From positions 1-25,322 of the forward strand of contig JBMOHV010000023.1 in assembly GCA_049317645.1 (NCBI GenBank): 25,322 nucleotides of DNA. Reading direction: 5' to 3'. Below the pieces are notes generated by a model. It had not been told where the DNA came from and searched no databases. It saw only the letters and a program-made list of their open reading frames with translations. A program made the position numbers and the translations under genes. The stretch is from SYHX01 sp049317645 (GTDB lineage: Bacteria > Bacteroidota > Bacteroidia > UBA7662). Below, one piece after another: positions 15,499 to 24,024 of this stretch (position 1 is its first letter; every line of letters starts with the position of its first letter).

Positions 15499-15999
15499 AT
15501 GGACTTGGTAACCCCTCAACTGGGTCTGCTGGTCTGGCCTGCCTTATCGTTTTTGCTCCTTTTGCTGGTTCTCCGCAAGTTTGCGTGGAAACCGATTTTG
15601 GATTCAGTCAACGAAAGGGACGCCCAAATCAGACAGGCCCTCGATGCAGCCAAAGAAGCCCGCGACGCCATGGTGCGATTGCAGGCGGATAACGAACAAT
15701 TGATGGCCCAGGCCCGTGCCGATCGCGATCAGTTATTGACCGAAGCCAAGAAGACCAGGGATCATCTGCTCTCCGAGGCCAGGACCAAAGCCGAAGAAGA
15801 AGGCAAGCGCCTTTTGGACCTCGCTCGTCAGGATATCGAAAACGAACGCAAGGCTACCTTGACGGAGGTTCGAAACCTGGTCGCCACTTTGTCGGTGGAT
15901 GTTGCCGAAAAGTTACTGCGCAAGGAACTTCACAAGGACGAGGCCCAAGAGGCCTATTTGCAACAGCAACTCCGAGAACTCCACATCCCCGCTCGCTAA
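15499..15999 (+). CDS. atpF: F0 ATP synthase subunit b
   Basis: Peripheral-stalk subunit of 166 residues: one N-terminal membrane helix (about 8-25) followed by FAWKPILDSVNERDAQI, the standard start of the b stalk, then a long charged coiled coil (40-140) with repeating alanine heptads, and a C-terminal end that contacts the delta subunit. Starts 10 bp after atpE. Length and layout are normal. Confidence 0.96.
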   Translation: MDLVTPQLGLLVWPALSFLLLLLVLRKFAWKPILDSVNERDAQIRQALDAAKEARDAMVRLQADNEQLMAQARADRDQLLTEAKKTRDHLLSEARTKAEEEGKRLLDLARQDIENERKATLTEVRNLVATLSVDVAEKLLRKELHKDEAQEAYLQQQLRELHIPAR

Positions 16000-16049
16000 T
16001 CGCAACACAAGCTCATCTCTCGCTGAACCCCCCTAAACCATCCCGCTGA

Positions 16050-16607
16050 ATGAACAACCCACGCATTGCAAAACGATACGCTGTTTCGTTGCTTCGCTTG
16101 GCCACCGAGCGGGGCTGCGCTGATCAGGTTTACCAAAACATGAAGTATTTGGCAGGGGCTGTGCGCAGCAATCGGGATTTGGACCGCATGTTTCGTTCGC
16201 CACTCATCAAGGCAGACGCCAAGAACCGTGTCCTGGGCGCCTTGTTCGCCGGGTCTTTTGATTCCCTCACGATGTCCTTTTTGGAATTGGTGGTGCGTAA
16301 GCATCGCGAAGCCGAAACCGGAGGGATGGCCCAAGCTTTTGTTGAATTGTTTGAACAACAAAAAGGAACCGTCCGGGTTCGGGTCACTTCGGCCCAAGCC
16401 ATGGATGACGGCAACCGAAAGGATTTGGAACAACAATTGCGCAACGCCTTGGGCGACGGCGTTGAATTTGCCTACGCCCAGGATCCCGACCTCTTGGGTG
16501 GTTACGTGATGCAAAGCGGTGACCTCCGCGTGGATGCATCGTTGCGCCGGGATTTGAAAGAACTACGTCGGCAGTTTTCCGACAATCCTTATCTCCAAAA
16601 ATTTTAA
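16050..16607 (+). CDS. atpH: F1 ATP synthase subunit delta
   Basis: Links the b stalk to the top of F1. The 185-residue product begins NNPRIAKRYAVSLLRLA, the usual helical N-terminal domain, and ends with the conserved C-terminal block DLLGGYVMQSGDLRVDASLRRDLKELRR. It follows atpF after 50 bp and precedes atpA by 3 bp. Length is typical. Confidence 0.95.
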   Translation: MNNPRIAKRYAVSLLRLATERGCADQVYQNMKYLAGAVRSNRDLDRMFRSPLIKADAKNRVLGALFAGSFDSLTMSFLELVVRKHREAETGGMAQAFVELFEQQKGTVRVRVTSAQAMDDGNRKDLEQQLRNALGDGVEFAYAQDPDLLGGYVMQSGDLRVDASLRRDLKELRRQFSDNPYLQKF

Positions 16608-16610
16608 ATT

Positions 16611-18191
16611 ATGGCACATTTACAGCCGGACGAAATTTCCGCCATCCTACGGGAACAACTCGCAGGTCATCAGTCCCAGTCCCAACTCGAAGAAACCGGA
16701 ACGGTTCTGCAAGTGGGTGACGGAATTGCCCGTCTCTACGGTTTGACCCGTGTTCAGGCCGGGGAATTAATCGAATTCGGAAATGGAACCCGGGCGGTCG
16801 TCCTCAACCTCGAAGAAGACAATGTGGGCGCGGTTCTTTTGGGCGGTTCCGAGGGGATCAAAGAAGGAGATACGGCCAAACGTACCGGCCTGATTGCTTC
16901 GATCAAAGTAGGTCACGGAATGCTGGGACGTGTGGTGAATACCCTGGGTCAACCCATCGATGGCAAGGGACCTCTGCAAGGGGAGACCTTTGAGATGCCG
17001 ATTGAGCGCAAAGCTCCCGGCGTGATTTTCCGTCAGCCGGTTCACGAACCGTTGCAGACCGGTATCAAGGCCATCGACTCCATGATTCCGGTAGGTCGTG
17101 GTCAGCGCGAGTTGATTATTGGCGACCGTCAAACGGGTAAAACCGCGATTGCGCTTGATACCATTATCAACCAAAAGGAATTTTACGAAGCCGGCAAGCC
17201 GGTTTATTGTATTTATGTTGCGGTGGGTCAAAAGGCCTCGACCGTGGCCAACATCGTCAAGACCCTTGAAGTCAACGGGGCCATGCCTTATACCATTGTG
17301 GTGGGTGCCTTTGCATCGGACCCTGCAACCCTTCAGTTCTATGCGCCCATGGCTGGAGCGGCGATTGGGGAGTATTTCAGGGATCTTGGAAATCCTGCCC
17401 TGATTGTTTACGACGATTTGTCCAAGCAAGCGGTGGCCTATCGGGAAGTATCGCTGTTGTTACGTCGCCCTCCCGGACGCGAAGCTTATCCCGGGGACGT
17501 TTTTTACCTGCACTCCCGCCTTCTCGAAAGAGCTTGCAAGTTGAATTACAACGATGAGATTATCGCAAAGATGAATGATCTGCCCGAGTCACTCAAAGGC
17601 AAGGTCAAAGGCGGTGGCTCATTAACGGCCTTGCCAATCATTGAAACTCAAGCCGGTGACGTATCGGCCTATATTCCTACCAACGTGATTTCGATCACCG
17701 ATGGCCAGATTTTCTTGGAGTCCAATCTCTTCAATTCCGGTGTCCGTCCCGCCATTAACGTGGGTATCTCGGTGTCCAGGGTAGGGGGGAACGCTCAAAT
17801 CAAGTCCATGAAGAAAGTGGCTGGTACCCTCAAGCTGGACCAGGCGCAGTACCGGGAATTGGAGGCCTTCTCCAAATTTGGATCCGATCTGGACGCCTCT
17901 ACCAAGGCTGTTTTGGACAAAGGAGCCCGAAACGTTGAAATCCTCAAGCAGCCACAATACTCGCCTTTCCGGGTGGAGGATCAGATTGCAATTATTTACT
18001 TGGGTACCAAGGGTCTATTGATGGATGTGCCCATGGCCAAGGTTCGGGAATTTGAGGCTGATTTTCTGGCCACCATGCGGGCCAATCATCCCCAGGTTCT
18101 GGAGGCCCTCAAAGCCGGTAAATTCGATGACAGCCTGACCGATGTTCTGTCGGCCACGGCCAAGCAGTTAGTCGCCCGATACAAAGCCTAA
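16611..18191 (+). CDS. atpA: F1 ATP synthase subunit alpha
   Basis: Non-catalytic nucleotide-binding subunit of F1, 526 residues. The N-terminal beta-barrel (about 25-95), Walker A GDRQTGKT (171-178), and the ISVSRVGGNAQIKSMKKVAG stretch with arginine finger R390 are all present. The C-terminal helical domain ends in LVARYKA. Its ATG lies 3 bp after the atpH stop. No unusual feature. Confidence 0.98.
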   Translation: MAHLQPDEISAILREQLAGHQSQSQLEETGTVLQVGDGIARLYGLTRVQAGELIEFGNGTRAVVLNLEEDNVGAVLLGGSEGIKEGDTAKRTGLIASIKVGHGMLGRVVNTLGQPIDGKGPLQGETFEMPIERKAPGVIFRQPVHEPLQTGIKAIDSMIPVGRGQRELIIGDRQTGKTAIALDTIINQKEFYEAGKPVYCIYVAVGQKASTVANIVKTLEVNGAMPYTIVVGAFASDPATLQFYAPMAGAAIGEYFRDLGNPALIVYDDLSKQAVAYREVSLLLRRPPGREAYPGDVFYLHSRLLERACKLNYNDEIIAKMNDLPESLKGKVKGGGSLTALPIIETQAGDVSAYIPTNVISITDGQIFLESNLFNSGVRPAINVGISVSRVGGNAQIKSMKKVAGTLKLDQAQYRELEAFSKFGSDLDASTKAVLDKGARNVEILKQPQYSPFRVEDQIAIIYLGTKGLLMDVPMAKVREFEADFLATMRANHPQVLEALKAGKFDDSLTDVLSATAKQLVARYKA

Positions 18192-18212
18192 GAACGGTAA
18201 TCAAAACCACCA

Positions 18213-19109
18213 ATGGCCAATCTCAAAGAAGTCAGGGTCCGCATCGCCTCGGTTGTTTCAACACAACAGATCACCAAAGCCATGAAAATGGTTTCGGCCT
18301 CCAAATTGAGGAGGGCCCAAGGAGCGATTCAGCAAATTCGTCCCTATGCCGAGGGGTTGCAAAACATGGTCGGTCGATTGGTTTCGGGTCTTGATGGTTC
18401 TACAGCAGAAATGCCCTTGACCACGGTCCGGGAAATCAAACGTGTGGGCGTTGTTTTGCTAACATCGGATAAAGGTTTGTGTGGCGGATTTAACAGCAAT
18501 CTCATCAAAACAGCTCGCCGATTCATGCAGAATTTGCCAGAGGACCAACAGGCAACTCTGATTCCGGTGGGTCGCAAAGGGGTCGATTTCTTTAAGCGTT
18601 CCGGCCTGCCCCAGGACTTGCGATTCAAGGATTTGATGCTCAAAATCCGTTATCAGGCCACCGCCGAGATGGCTGCTGAACTTAGCAAAGCCTTCATTCA
18701 GGGAGAATACGATCAGGTCGTAGTGGTTTTCAGCGAATTCAAAAACCCGGTGGTTCAGTATTTTCGGGTGATGCCCTGGTTGCCCTTGCAGGCCGAGCCC
18801 CCAAGTGCATCCGCAACAGGCGCCAGCTCCGGCTCCGGCCAAGGGTCGGCTGATTATTTGTACGAACCCGGCCGTGAAGAGATCGTTCAGGATTTGTTAC
18901 CGTTTTCGCTGGCTATTGATTTGCACAAAGCCATGTTGGACACCCAGGCATCGGAGCACGGTGCCCGCATGACAGCGATGGACAAGGCGACCGAAAATGC
19001 GGGGGATTTGTTACGGGAATTGAGGCTTCAATACAACCGAGCCCGACAGGCGGCGATTACCACCGAAATAACGGAGATTGTTGGCGGGGCAGCGGCCCTG
19101 GCCGGTTGA
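18213..19109 (+). CDS. atpG: F1 ATP synthase subunit gamma
   Basis: Central rotor shaft, 298 residues. The N-terminal helix ANLKEVRVRIASVVSTQQIT and following KAMKMVSASKLRRAQ are the classic signature, and the C-terminal helix contains ASEHGARMTAMDKATENAGDLL. The central Rossmann-like domain (LTSDKGLCGGFNSNL) is intact, with a low-complexity Ser/Gly/Ala insertion at about 194-212. It is the last atp gene of the second block; tsaE follows after about 50 bp with no clear terminator. Confidence 0.97.
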   Translation: MANLKEVRVRIASVVSTQQITKAMKMVSASKLRRAQGAIQQIRPYAEGLQNMVGRLVSGLDGSTAEMPLTTVREIKRVGVVLLTSDKGLCGGFNSNLIKTARRFMQNLPEDQQATLIPVGRKGVDFFKRSGLPQDLRFKDLMLKIRYQATAEMAAELSKAFIQGEYDQVVVVFSEFKNPVVQYFRVMPWLPLQAEPPSASATGASSGSGQGSADYLYEPGREEIVQDLLPFSLAIDLHKAMLDTQASEHGARMTAMDKATENAGDLLRELRLQYNRARQAAITTEITEIVGGAAALAG

Positions 19110-19160
19110 TCCACTGGACCCGTGGCCTGCGCGGTGAACGGTAGGTTATCCCATGTTGGT

Positions 19161-19655
19161 ATGTTAGAAAAAGTCTTTGGTCTCTCCGATTTGGATGGGA
19201 CCGCACAGGCTTTGTTGGATCACGCCCTCCGTCGCCGGACCGGTTCTTTGCCGATCGTTTTGGCCTTGATAGGTGAAATGGGTGCGGGCAAAACCACGTT
19301 GTTCCGCGCCATGGGCTCCTGCCTCGGTTGCGATCCATTGCCGACCTCCCCAACCTATGCTTTGATGCAGGAGTATCGCACCGACCATGGCAAGGTTGTG
19401 ATCCATGCCGACCTCGACCGTCTGCGGGGACCGGAGGAGTGGTTGGACATGGACCCGGAGCACTTATGGGACCGGGCCGACTGGATTTGGCTGGAATGGC
19501 CGGAACGAGCAGGCCCTTATTTGCCTGCATCGACTCTTTTTTATAAGCTGGAAACGCTGGTCCAGGCAACGGATCTGCGGGGTGATGGCATCGATCCCGC
19601 TGAAGTCCCCCATCAGCGACGCCTGACCTGGGTGGATGGCCTAGACCCGCTTTGA
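19161..19655 (+). CDS. tsaE: tRNA threonylcarbamoyladenosine biosynthesis ATPase TsaE
   Basis: ATPase that supports TsaB/TsaD in forming t6A at position 37 of ANN-decoding tRNAs. The ATG at 19161 gives 164 residues, near family length; a GTG at 19122 would add a 13-residue lead without homologous look. Walker A GEMGAGKTT is at 38-46, followed by PTSPTYALMQEY (61-72), HADLDRL (82-88) and LEWPERAG (111-118), all in the family order. The next gene, alanine dehydrogenase, starts 13 bp later; this pairing is frequent in Bacteroidota. Confidence 0.92.
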   Translation: MLEKVFGLSDLDGTAQALLDHALRRRTGSLPIVLALIGEMGAGKTTLFRAMGSCLGCDPLPTSPTYALMQEYRTDHGKVVIHADLDRLRGPEEWLDMDPEHLWDRADWIWLEWPERAGPYLPASTLFYKLETLVQATDLRGDGIDPAEVPHQRRLTWVDGLDPL

Positions 19656-19668
19656 CCCTAAATTCGTT

Positions 19669-20859
19669 ATGACTATGAGTGCCCCCGATACCCTCCTTGC
19701 CCCCGTTGCTACCTCCACTCGGCAGGTGAGCCTCCGCGTTGGGATACCCTGTGAGCGAGGATTTCAGGAGAACAGGGTGGCCATTACGCCTCAGGGGGTT
19801 GCTTTGTTGGTTCATAACGGTCACCAGGTGGTAGTGGAGCGGGATGCCGGCGTCCCTAGTTTTTTTAGCGATCAGGATTACGCCGAGGCAGGGGCTCAAT
19901 TGGCCGATGGACCGGCTGAAATCTATGCGTGTCCGGTGGTGGTCAAGGTGGGTCCGGTGCCTACCGAGGAGCTAGGGTATTTGCGTTCTGGGCAAACGGT
20001 TTTTTCGGCTTTGCATTTACCGGGATTGGGTGCTGCCGACCTCAAAGAAACGGTTTCTCGTCGTATCACAGGGATTGCCTACGAGCATCTGACCGATCGC
20101 AGTGGTTACCTGCCGGTGGTCCGTTCCATGAGTGAAATTGCCGGAACGATGGCAATTCTTATTGCATCGGAATACATGAGCAATCAATACCAAGGTCGGG
20201 GTCGTTTGTTGGGTTCGGTGAGCGGGGTTCCCCCCACCCGTGTTCTGATACTGGGAGCCGGTACCGTTGCGGAGCAAGCCACCCGTGCGGCCCTTGGATT
20301 GGGGAGTGAGGTGGTGGTCTTTGATAATTCACTGCGGAGGCTCCGTCGCTTGCAGGCTCTGGTGGGCCGCCCGGTGTACACATCGGTGCTGCACCCCCGC
20401 TTGTTGGCCGAGCAACTGGCCATGGCCGATGTCGCCGTGGGGGCGATGGGTGCCCGCAACGGTCGCACCCCCATGGTAGTGACCGAGGACATGGTCCGCG
20501 GCATGAAAACCGGTTCGGTGATTGTCGATGTAAGCATTGACCACGGCGGTTGTTTTGAGACTTCCAGGCTCACCAACCATACCCGTCCTGTTTTTGAGCA
20601 ATTCGGAGTGATTCACTACGGGGTGCCCAACATTCCATCCCGGGTTTCGCAGACAGCTTCGGAGTCGCTCAGCAATATTATGACCCCCATCCTTTTGGAA
20701 GCCGGGCAACGGGGGGGGATGGAGACTTGTTTGTGGCTGGAGCCTGGACTGCGGGCGGGCGTTTATTGCCACCAAGGTCTTTTGACCCAGCGTTATCTGG
20801 GTGAAAAATTCGGTTTGCCCTGGACCAGCATGGAGGCCATGATGGGTTCAGGGATGTAG
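19669..20859 (+). CDS. ald: Alanine dehydrogenase
   Basis: NAD-dependent enzyme interconverting L-alanine and pyruvate plus ammonia; 396 residues. N-terminal domain with GIPCERGFQENRVAITP (25-41), substrate lysine K93 in VVVKVGPV and catalytic histidine H116 in FSALHL. The Rossmann motif GAGTVAEQA is at 196-204, and IVDVSIDHGGCFETS matches the family's later catalytic region. The Bacteroidota form is somewhat longer than the 370-residue Bacillus enzyme. A lysine-ketoglutarate-type oxidoreductase or a transhydrogenase alpha subunit is less likely given these motifs. An ATG at 19675 is an alternative start. Confidence 0.9.
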   Translation: MTMSAPDTLLAPVATSTRQVSLRVGIPCERGFQENRVAITPQGVALLVHNGHQVVVERDAGVPSFFSDQDYAEAGAQLADGPAEIYACPVVVKVGPVPTEELGYLRSGQTVFSALHLPGLGAADLKETVSRRITGIAYEHLTDRSGYLPVVRSMSEIAGTMAILIASEYMSNQYQGRGRLLGSVSGVPPTRVLILGAGTVAEQATRAALGLGSEVVVFDNSLRRLRRLQALVGRPVYTSVLHPRLLAEQLAMADVAVGAMGARNGRTPMVVTEDMVRGMKTGSVIVDVSIDHGGCFETSRLTNHTRPVFEQFGVIHYGVPNIPSRVSQTASESLSNIMTPILLEAGQRGGMETCLWLEPGLRAGVYCHQGLLTQRYLGEKFGLPWTSMEAMMGSGM

Positions 20860-20895
20860 CAGAGCCTCGATGGGGGGGTGGCAGGGCCTCGGTCC

Positions 20896-20970
20896 ATTTT
20901 TGTTTAACTTTTTTGAAGAAAAATTCAACAAACGCTTGGATTTTGAAAATTTCTTGTATTTTTGTTTAAC
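20896..20970 (+). repeat. 13-bp direct repeat upstream of sigma factor gene
   Basis: ATTTTTGTTTAAC occurs at 20896-20908 and again at 20958-20970, 62 bp apart start to start. The second copy overlaps the -7 box of the sigma-gene promoter. GTTAAAC at 20985-20991 is the inverse of the GTTTAAC half. A near copy (TTTTTGTTTTAA) lies just before crtI at 21582-21593. Confidence 0.6.
20936..20964 (+). promoter_or_regulatory. Bacteroidota-type promoter of sigma factor gene
   Basis: TTG (20936-20938) and TATTTTTG (20957-20964) are separated by 18 bp, matching the -33/-7 promoter layout of Bacteroidota (TTG or TTTG, 17-23 bp, TAnnTTTG). The inferred start of transcription is near 20971, leaving a leader of about 23 nt. 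The surrounding 134-bp gap (20860-20993) is AT-rich, unlike the genes around it, and holds no other gene. Confidence 0.6.
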
Positions 20971-20993
20971 GATTCGCCCCAAAGGTTAAACAA

Positions 20994-21518
20994 ATGGATA
21001 CCAACTTCACCGATCAAGTCGCTACCCACGCCCTCGCCCTCAAAGGGTATGCCTTGTTTTTGACCCAAAACAAAGAAGAGGCCCACGATTTACTCCAGGA
21101 AACCTACCTGAAGGCTTTTTCGAACCGGGATCGTTTTGCGCCGGATACCAACCTCAAAGGTTGGTTGTACACCATCATGAAGAACACCTTCATTAACAAT
21201 TACCGCCGCAAGGTCAAGCGCAATACCTTCAGCGATCAAACCGACCAAGATTACTATATCAACCAGCCCAGCCAGCGGATTCCCAACCAAGCCGAATCCA
21301 AAATGGTCATGGATGACCTCAACAAAGCCATCGCTTTGCTGCCCTTTGAACTCAGGGAAGCTTTTTTGCTCAATTTCAAGGGTCACAAATACCAGGACAT
21401 CGCGGATCGTTTTGGAATTCCCATTGGGACCGTCAAAACCCGTATTCACCTGGCTCGCAAGGTCCTCAAGCGCAAATTATCGGTCTACGGGGACCAGTAC
21501 GGGCTGAACGCAGCCTAG
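20994..21518 (+). CDS. ECF-type RNA polymerase sigma factor
   Basis: A 174-residue sigma-70 family protein with only regions 2 and 4: sigma-2 at about 8-75 (EEAHDLLQETYLKAF, NLKGWLYTIMKNTFINNYRR) and sigma-4 at about 108-162 (ALLPFELREAFLL, then the helix-turn-helix HKYQDIADRFGIPIGTVKTRI). No anti-sigma gene is adjacent. It stands directly before crtI, crtB and the other carotenoid genes, separated by a terminator, so it may control pigment production (compare CarQ in Myxococcus); this is inference. The repeated element in its own promoter and before crtI fits autoregulation. Confidence 0.92.
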   Translation: MDTNFTDQVATHALALKGYALFLTQNKEEAHDLLQETYLKAFSNRDRFAPDTNLKGWLYTIMKNTFINNYRRKVKRNTFSDQTDQDYYINQPSQRIPNQAESKMVMDDLNKAIALLPFELREAFLLNFKGHKYQDIADRFGIPIGTVKTRIHLARKVLKRKLSVYGDQYGLNAA

Positions 21519-21524
21519 TTTCCC

Positions 21525-21556
21525 GGGGGCCGCTGGCGCCCCCTCCTATTTTTTTT
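21525..21556 (+). terminator. Rho-independent terminator after sigma factor gene
   Basis: GGGGGC-CGCTGGC-GCCCCC forms a 6-bp GC stem with a 7-nt loop (21525-21543), followed by TCCTA and eight T (21549-21556). It lies 7 bp after the sigma-gene stop and separates it from crtI, which should then have its own promoter. Confidence 0.7.
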
Positions 21557-21579
21557 CAACAATTCAAGCCAATGGGCCA

Positions 21580-21593
21580 TGTTTTTGTTTTAA
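21580..21593 (+). promoter_or_regulatory. Possible crtI promoter element
   Basis: TGTTTTTG (21580-21587) is one base off the TAnnTTTG -7 box and extends into TTTTTGTTTTAA, nearly the same as the repeated element before the sigma gene. It lies 10 bp before the crtI ATG. No good -33 box is seen. It could instead be a site for an alternative sigma factor or regulator. Confidence 0.35.
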
Positions 21594-21597
21594 GACC

Positions 21598-23097
21598 ATG
21601 AGCCATTCAACATCAACTTCTCCCAGGGTCGTGGTCGTGGGGTCGGGTTTTGCCGGATTGTCGGCAGCCTCGGTCCTTGCTTCCAAGGGCTACCGCGTGC
21701 GTTTGCTCGAAAAGAACAGCGAACCCGGAGGCCGGGCCCGGGTTCTCAGCGAAGCGGGTTTTCGCTTTGATATGGGGCCATCCTGGTATTGGATGCCCGA
21801 TGTCTTTGAGCAATACTTTGGGCTTTTTGGCCGAAAGGTCTCCGATTATTATGAACTGGTTCGTTTGGACCCGGCCTATACCATCGTTTACGGGCCGGAA
21901 CAGCGCTTGGTGGTTCCCGCTCAAGCCGAAGCCCTGGAAGCCCTCTTTGAGTCCTACGAAAAGGGAGCGGGTTTGAAGCTGCGTTCCTTCTTGAAACAGG
22001 CCGCCTACAAATACGAAGTTGGTATCCGGGATTTGGTTTTCAAACCGGGCCGCAGCTTGAGCGAATTTCTGAGCCCTCGATTGATATGGGATGTGTTACG
22101 AATGGATGTTTTCAAGTCGATGGCATCCCACGTTCGATCGCATTTTAAACATCCGCACCTCGTTCAAATGATGGAATTCCCGGTTCTTTTTTTGGGTGCG
22201 ACACCTCGTAACACACCGGCCTTGTACAGCTTGATGAATTACGCCGACCTGGGTCTGGGGACCTGGTACCCCATGGGCGGTATGGGCAAGATTGTGGATG
22301 GAATGGTCTCGCTGGCCCAAGAACTTGGTGTGGAAATCATTTACAATCAAGAGGTTAAATCCGTGAAATCCCAAGGCGGTCGGGTTCGTTCGGTGATAAC
22401 CATGGATAAGGAATACGAAGCGGATGCGGTGGTTGTGGGGGCGGATTACCGTCACTTTGATCAGGAAGTATTGCCGGCCGAACATCGGAATTATTCGGCT
22501 TCGTATTGGGAAAGCCGCGTGTTGGCCCCCTCCAGCCTTTTGTTTTATATCGGTTTATCCCAACCCATTGAAGGGCTCACGCACCATACGTTGTTTTTTG
22601 ACGAAGACTTTGGATTGCATGCCGAGGAAATTTATACCCATCCTCAATGGCCCAGCAAGCCGCTTTTTTACACCTCTCTTGCTTCCAAAACCGATCCGGG
22701 GGTCGCCCCTGCTGGGATGGAAAACCTGGTGATTTTGGTTCCTTTGGCTCCGGGCCTGGAAGACACCGAGGAATTGCGTGAAAAGTACTACCACCTCGTT
22801 ATGGATCGCTTTGAACGCTTGACCGGGCAGGCCATCCGCAGCCACGTTGTTTACCGCAAATCCTATGCTCATCGGGACTTTGTCAAGGATTATCATTCGT
22901 TCAAGGGCAATGCCTACGGTCTGGCTAATACGCTGACTCAGACCGCCTTGCTCAAACCATCCCTCAAGCACAAAACCCTGTCCAACCTGTATTTCTGTGG
23001 GCAGTTAACCGTGCCCGGTCCCGGGGTTCCCCCTTCCTTGATTTCGGGCCAGGTGGTGGCCGGGGAACTCATGAAAGAACATCCCCTGAAGGCCTAA
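21598..23097 (+). CDS. crtI: Phytoene desaturase
   Basis: FAD-dependent desaturase converting phytoene stepwise to lycopene; 499 residues, normal for bacterial CrtI. The N-terminal dinucleotide fold is VVVVGSGFAGLSAASVL (11-27), with the FAD ribose-binding E39 and GGRARV (44-49); then FDMGPSWYWMPDVF. The C-terminal family block LYFCGQLTVPGPGVPPSLISG is complete. It is followed by crtB, 93 bp from the likely crtB ATG (9 bp from an upstream TTG). The pairing with phytoene synthase makes phytoene the most likely substrate. Confidence 0.95.
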   Translation: MSHSTSTSPRVVVVGSGFAGLSAASVLASKGYRVRLLEKNSEPGGRARVLSEAGFRFDMGPSWYWMPDVFEQYFGLFGRKVSDYYELVRLDPAYTIVYGPEQRLVVPAQAEALEALFESYEKGAGLKLRSFLKQAAYKYEVGIRDLVFKPGRSLSEFLSPRLIWDVLRMDVFKSMASHVRSHFKHPHLVQMMEFPVLFLGATPRNTPALYSLMNYADLGLGTWYPMGGMGKIVDGMVSLAQELGVEIIYNQEVKSVKSQGGRVRSVITMDKEYEADAVVVGADYRHFDQEVLPAEHRNYSASYWESRVLAPSSLLFYIGLSQPIEGLTHHTLFFDEDFGLHAEEIYTHPQWPSKPLFYTSLASKTDPGVAPAGMENLVILVPLAPGLEDTEELREKYYHLVMDRFERLTGQAIRSHVVYRKSYAHRDFVKDYHSFKGNAYGLANTLTQTALLKPSLKHKTLSNLYFCGQLTVPGPGVPPSLISGQVVAGELMKEHPLKA

Positions 23098-23190
23098 TTC
23101 AAACCATTGGCTCCTTCATTTGTTTCTCTAAAACAGACCAAAACGACGCAAGCGCTCCAAAATACCCTAGCTTACAATCAAATTACCGAT

Positions 23191-24024
23191 ATGATGGAAT
23201 TGTACCGCGAAACCAACTTCGCTATCTCCAGGCTGATTACCCGGCAATACAGCACTTCTTTTTCGCTGGGTATTTTGGCCTTTCAGCCCTCCTTTAGGGC
23301 CCCGATTTATTCCATCTACGGATTTGTACGGTTTGCCGATGAAATTGTGGACACGTTCCACGATTACGACAAGACCACCCTTTTGGAAGAATTTCGCAGG
23401 GATACCTATCTGGCCCTCGAAAGAGGAATCAGCCTCAACCCCGTTTTGGATTGTTTTGTGCAAACCGTGAAGCGTTACGGAATCGAAATCGAACTCATCG
23501 ATGCTTTTTTGGATAGCATGGCCATGGACCTGGACCAGGTGACCTATGCCAAGGAATCCTACGAGAATTATATCTACGGTTCGGCCGAGGTGGTTGGCCT
23601 CATGTGCTTGAGGGTTTTTTGCTCCGAAAAACCAGGGCTGTACGATGAACTCAAGGAGGGTGCTCGGGCCTTGGGGGCGGCCTTCCAAAAAGTTAATTTC
23701 CTGCGTGATCTCAAAGATGATTACCAAAACCGGGGCCGCACGTATTTCCCAAATTTGAACTTGGGCCTGCAATTGGATGAACGCTCCAAGCGCGAAATCG
23801 AAGAGGATATTGAAGAGGATTTTCGTTGCGCGTACGCTGCCATTCGCCGTTTGCCCAAAGGGGCTCGGATTGGTGTTCTCACCGCCTATCGATTTTACCG
23901 CAATCTTTTTAGGAAAATACAGCGCTCCACCTCCGAACAAATTTTGCAGGAACGAATTCGGATCTCCAATGCCGAAAAAGCCGCGCTCCTATGCTATTCG
24001 GTGCTCGAGCATCGCTTAAGTTAA
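23191..24024 (+). CDS. crtB: Phytoene synthase
   Basis: Joins two geranylgeranyl diphosphates to phytoene. The ATG at 23191 gives 277 residues with the usual start MMELYRETNFAISRLITRQYS; an upstream TTG (23107) would add 28 residues lacking family character. The first aspartate motif DEIVD is at 50-54 and the second, RDLKDD, at 172-177, with the YSTSFSLGI and GFVRFADEIVD blocks typical of Bacteroidota CrtB. The stop overlaps the next ATG in TAATG, which implies coupled translation. ATG 23194 is an equally possible start. Confidence 0.95.
   Translation: MMELYRETNFAISRLITRQYSTSFSLGILAFQPSFRAPIYSIYGFVRFADEIVDTFHDYDKTTLLEEFRRDTYLALERGISLNPVLDCFVQTVKRYGIEIELIDAFLDSMAMDLDQVTYAKESYENYIYGSAEVVGLMCLRVFCSEKPGLYDELKEGARALGAAFQKVNFLRDLKDDYQNRGRTYFPNLNLGLQLDERSKREIEEDIEEDFRCAYAAIRRLPKGARIGVLTAYRFYRNLFRKIQRSTSEQILQERIRISNAEKAALLCYSVLEHRLS

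Noticed and set aside
19057..19899. Minus-strand open frame of 280 codons
   Set aside because: Spans the ends of atpG, tsaE and the start of ald on the other strand; low-complexity Pro/Arg-rich translation without domains.
23167..23940. Minus-strand open frame of 257 codons
   Set aside because: Antisense to crtB, which is clearly genuine.
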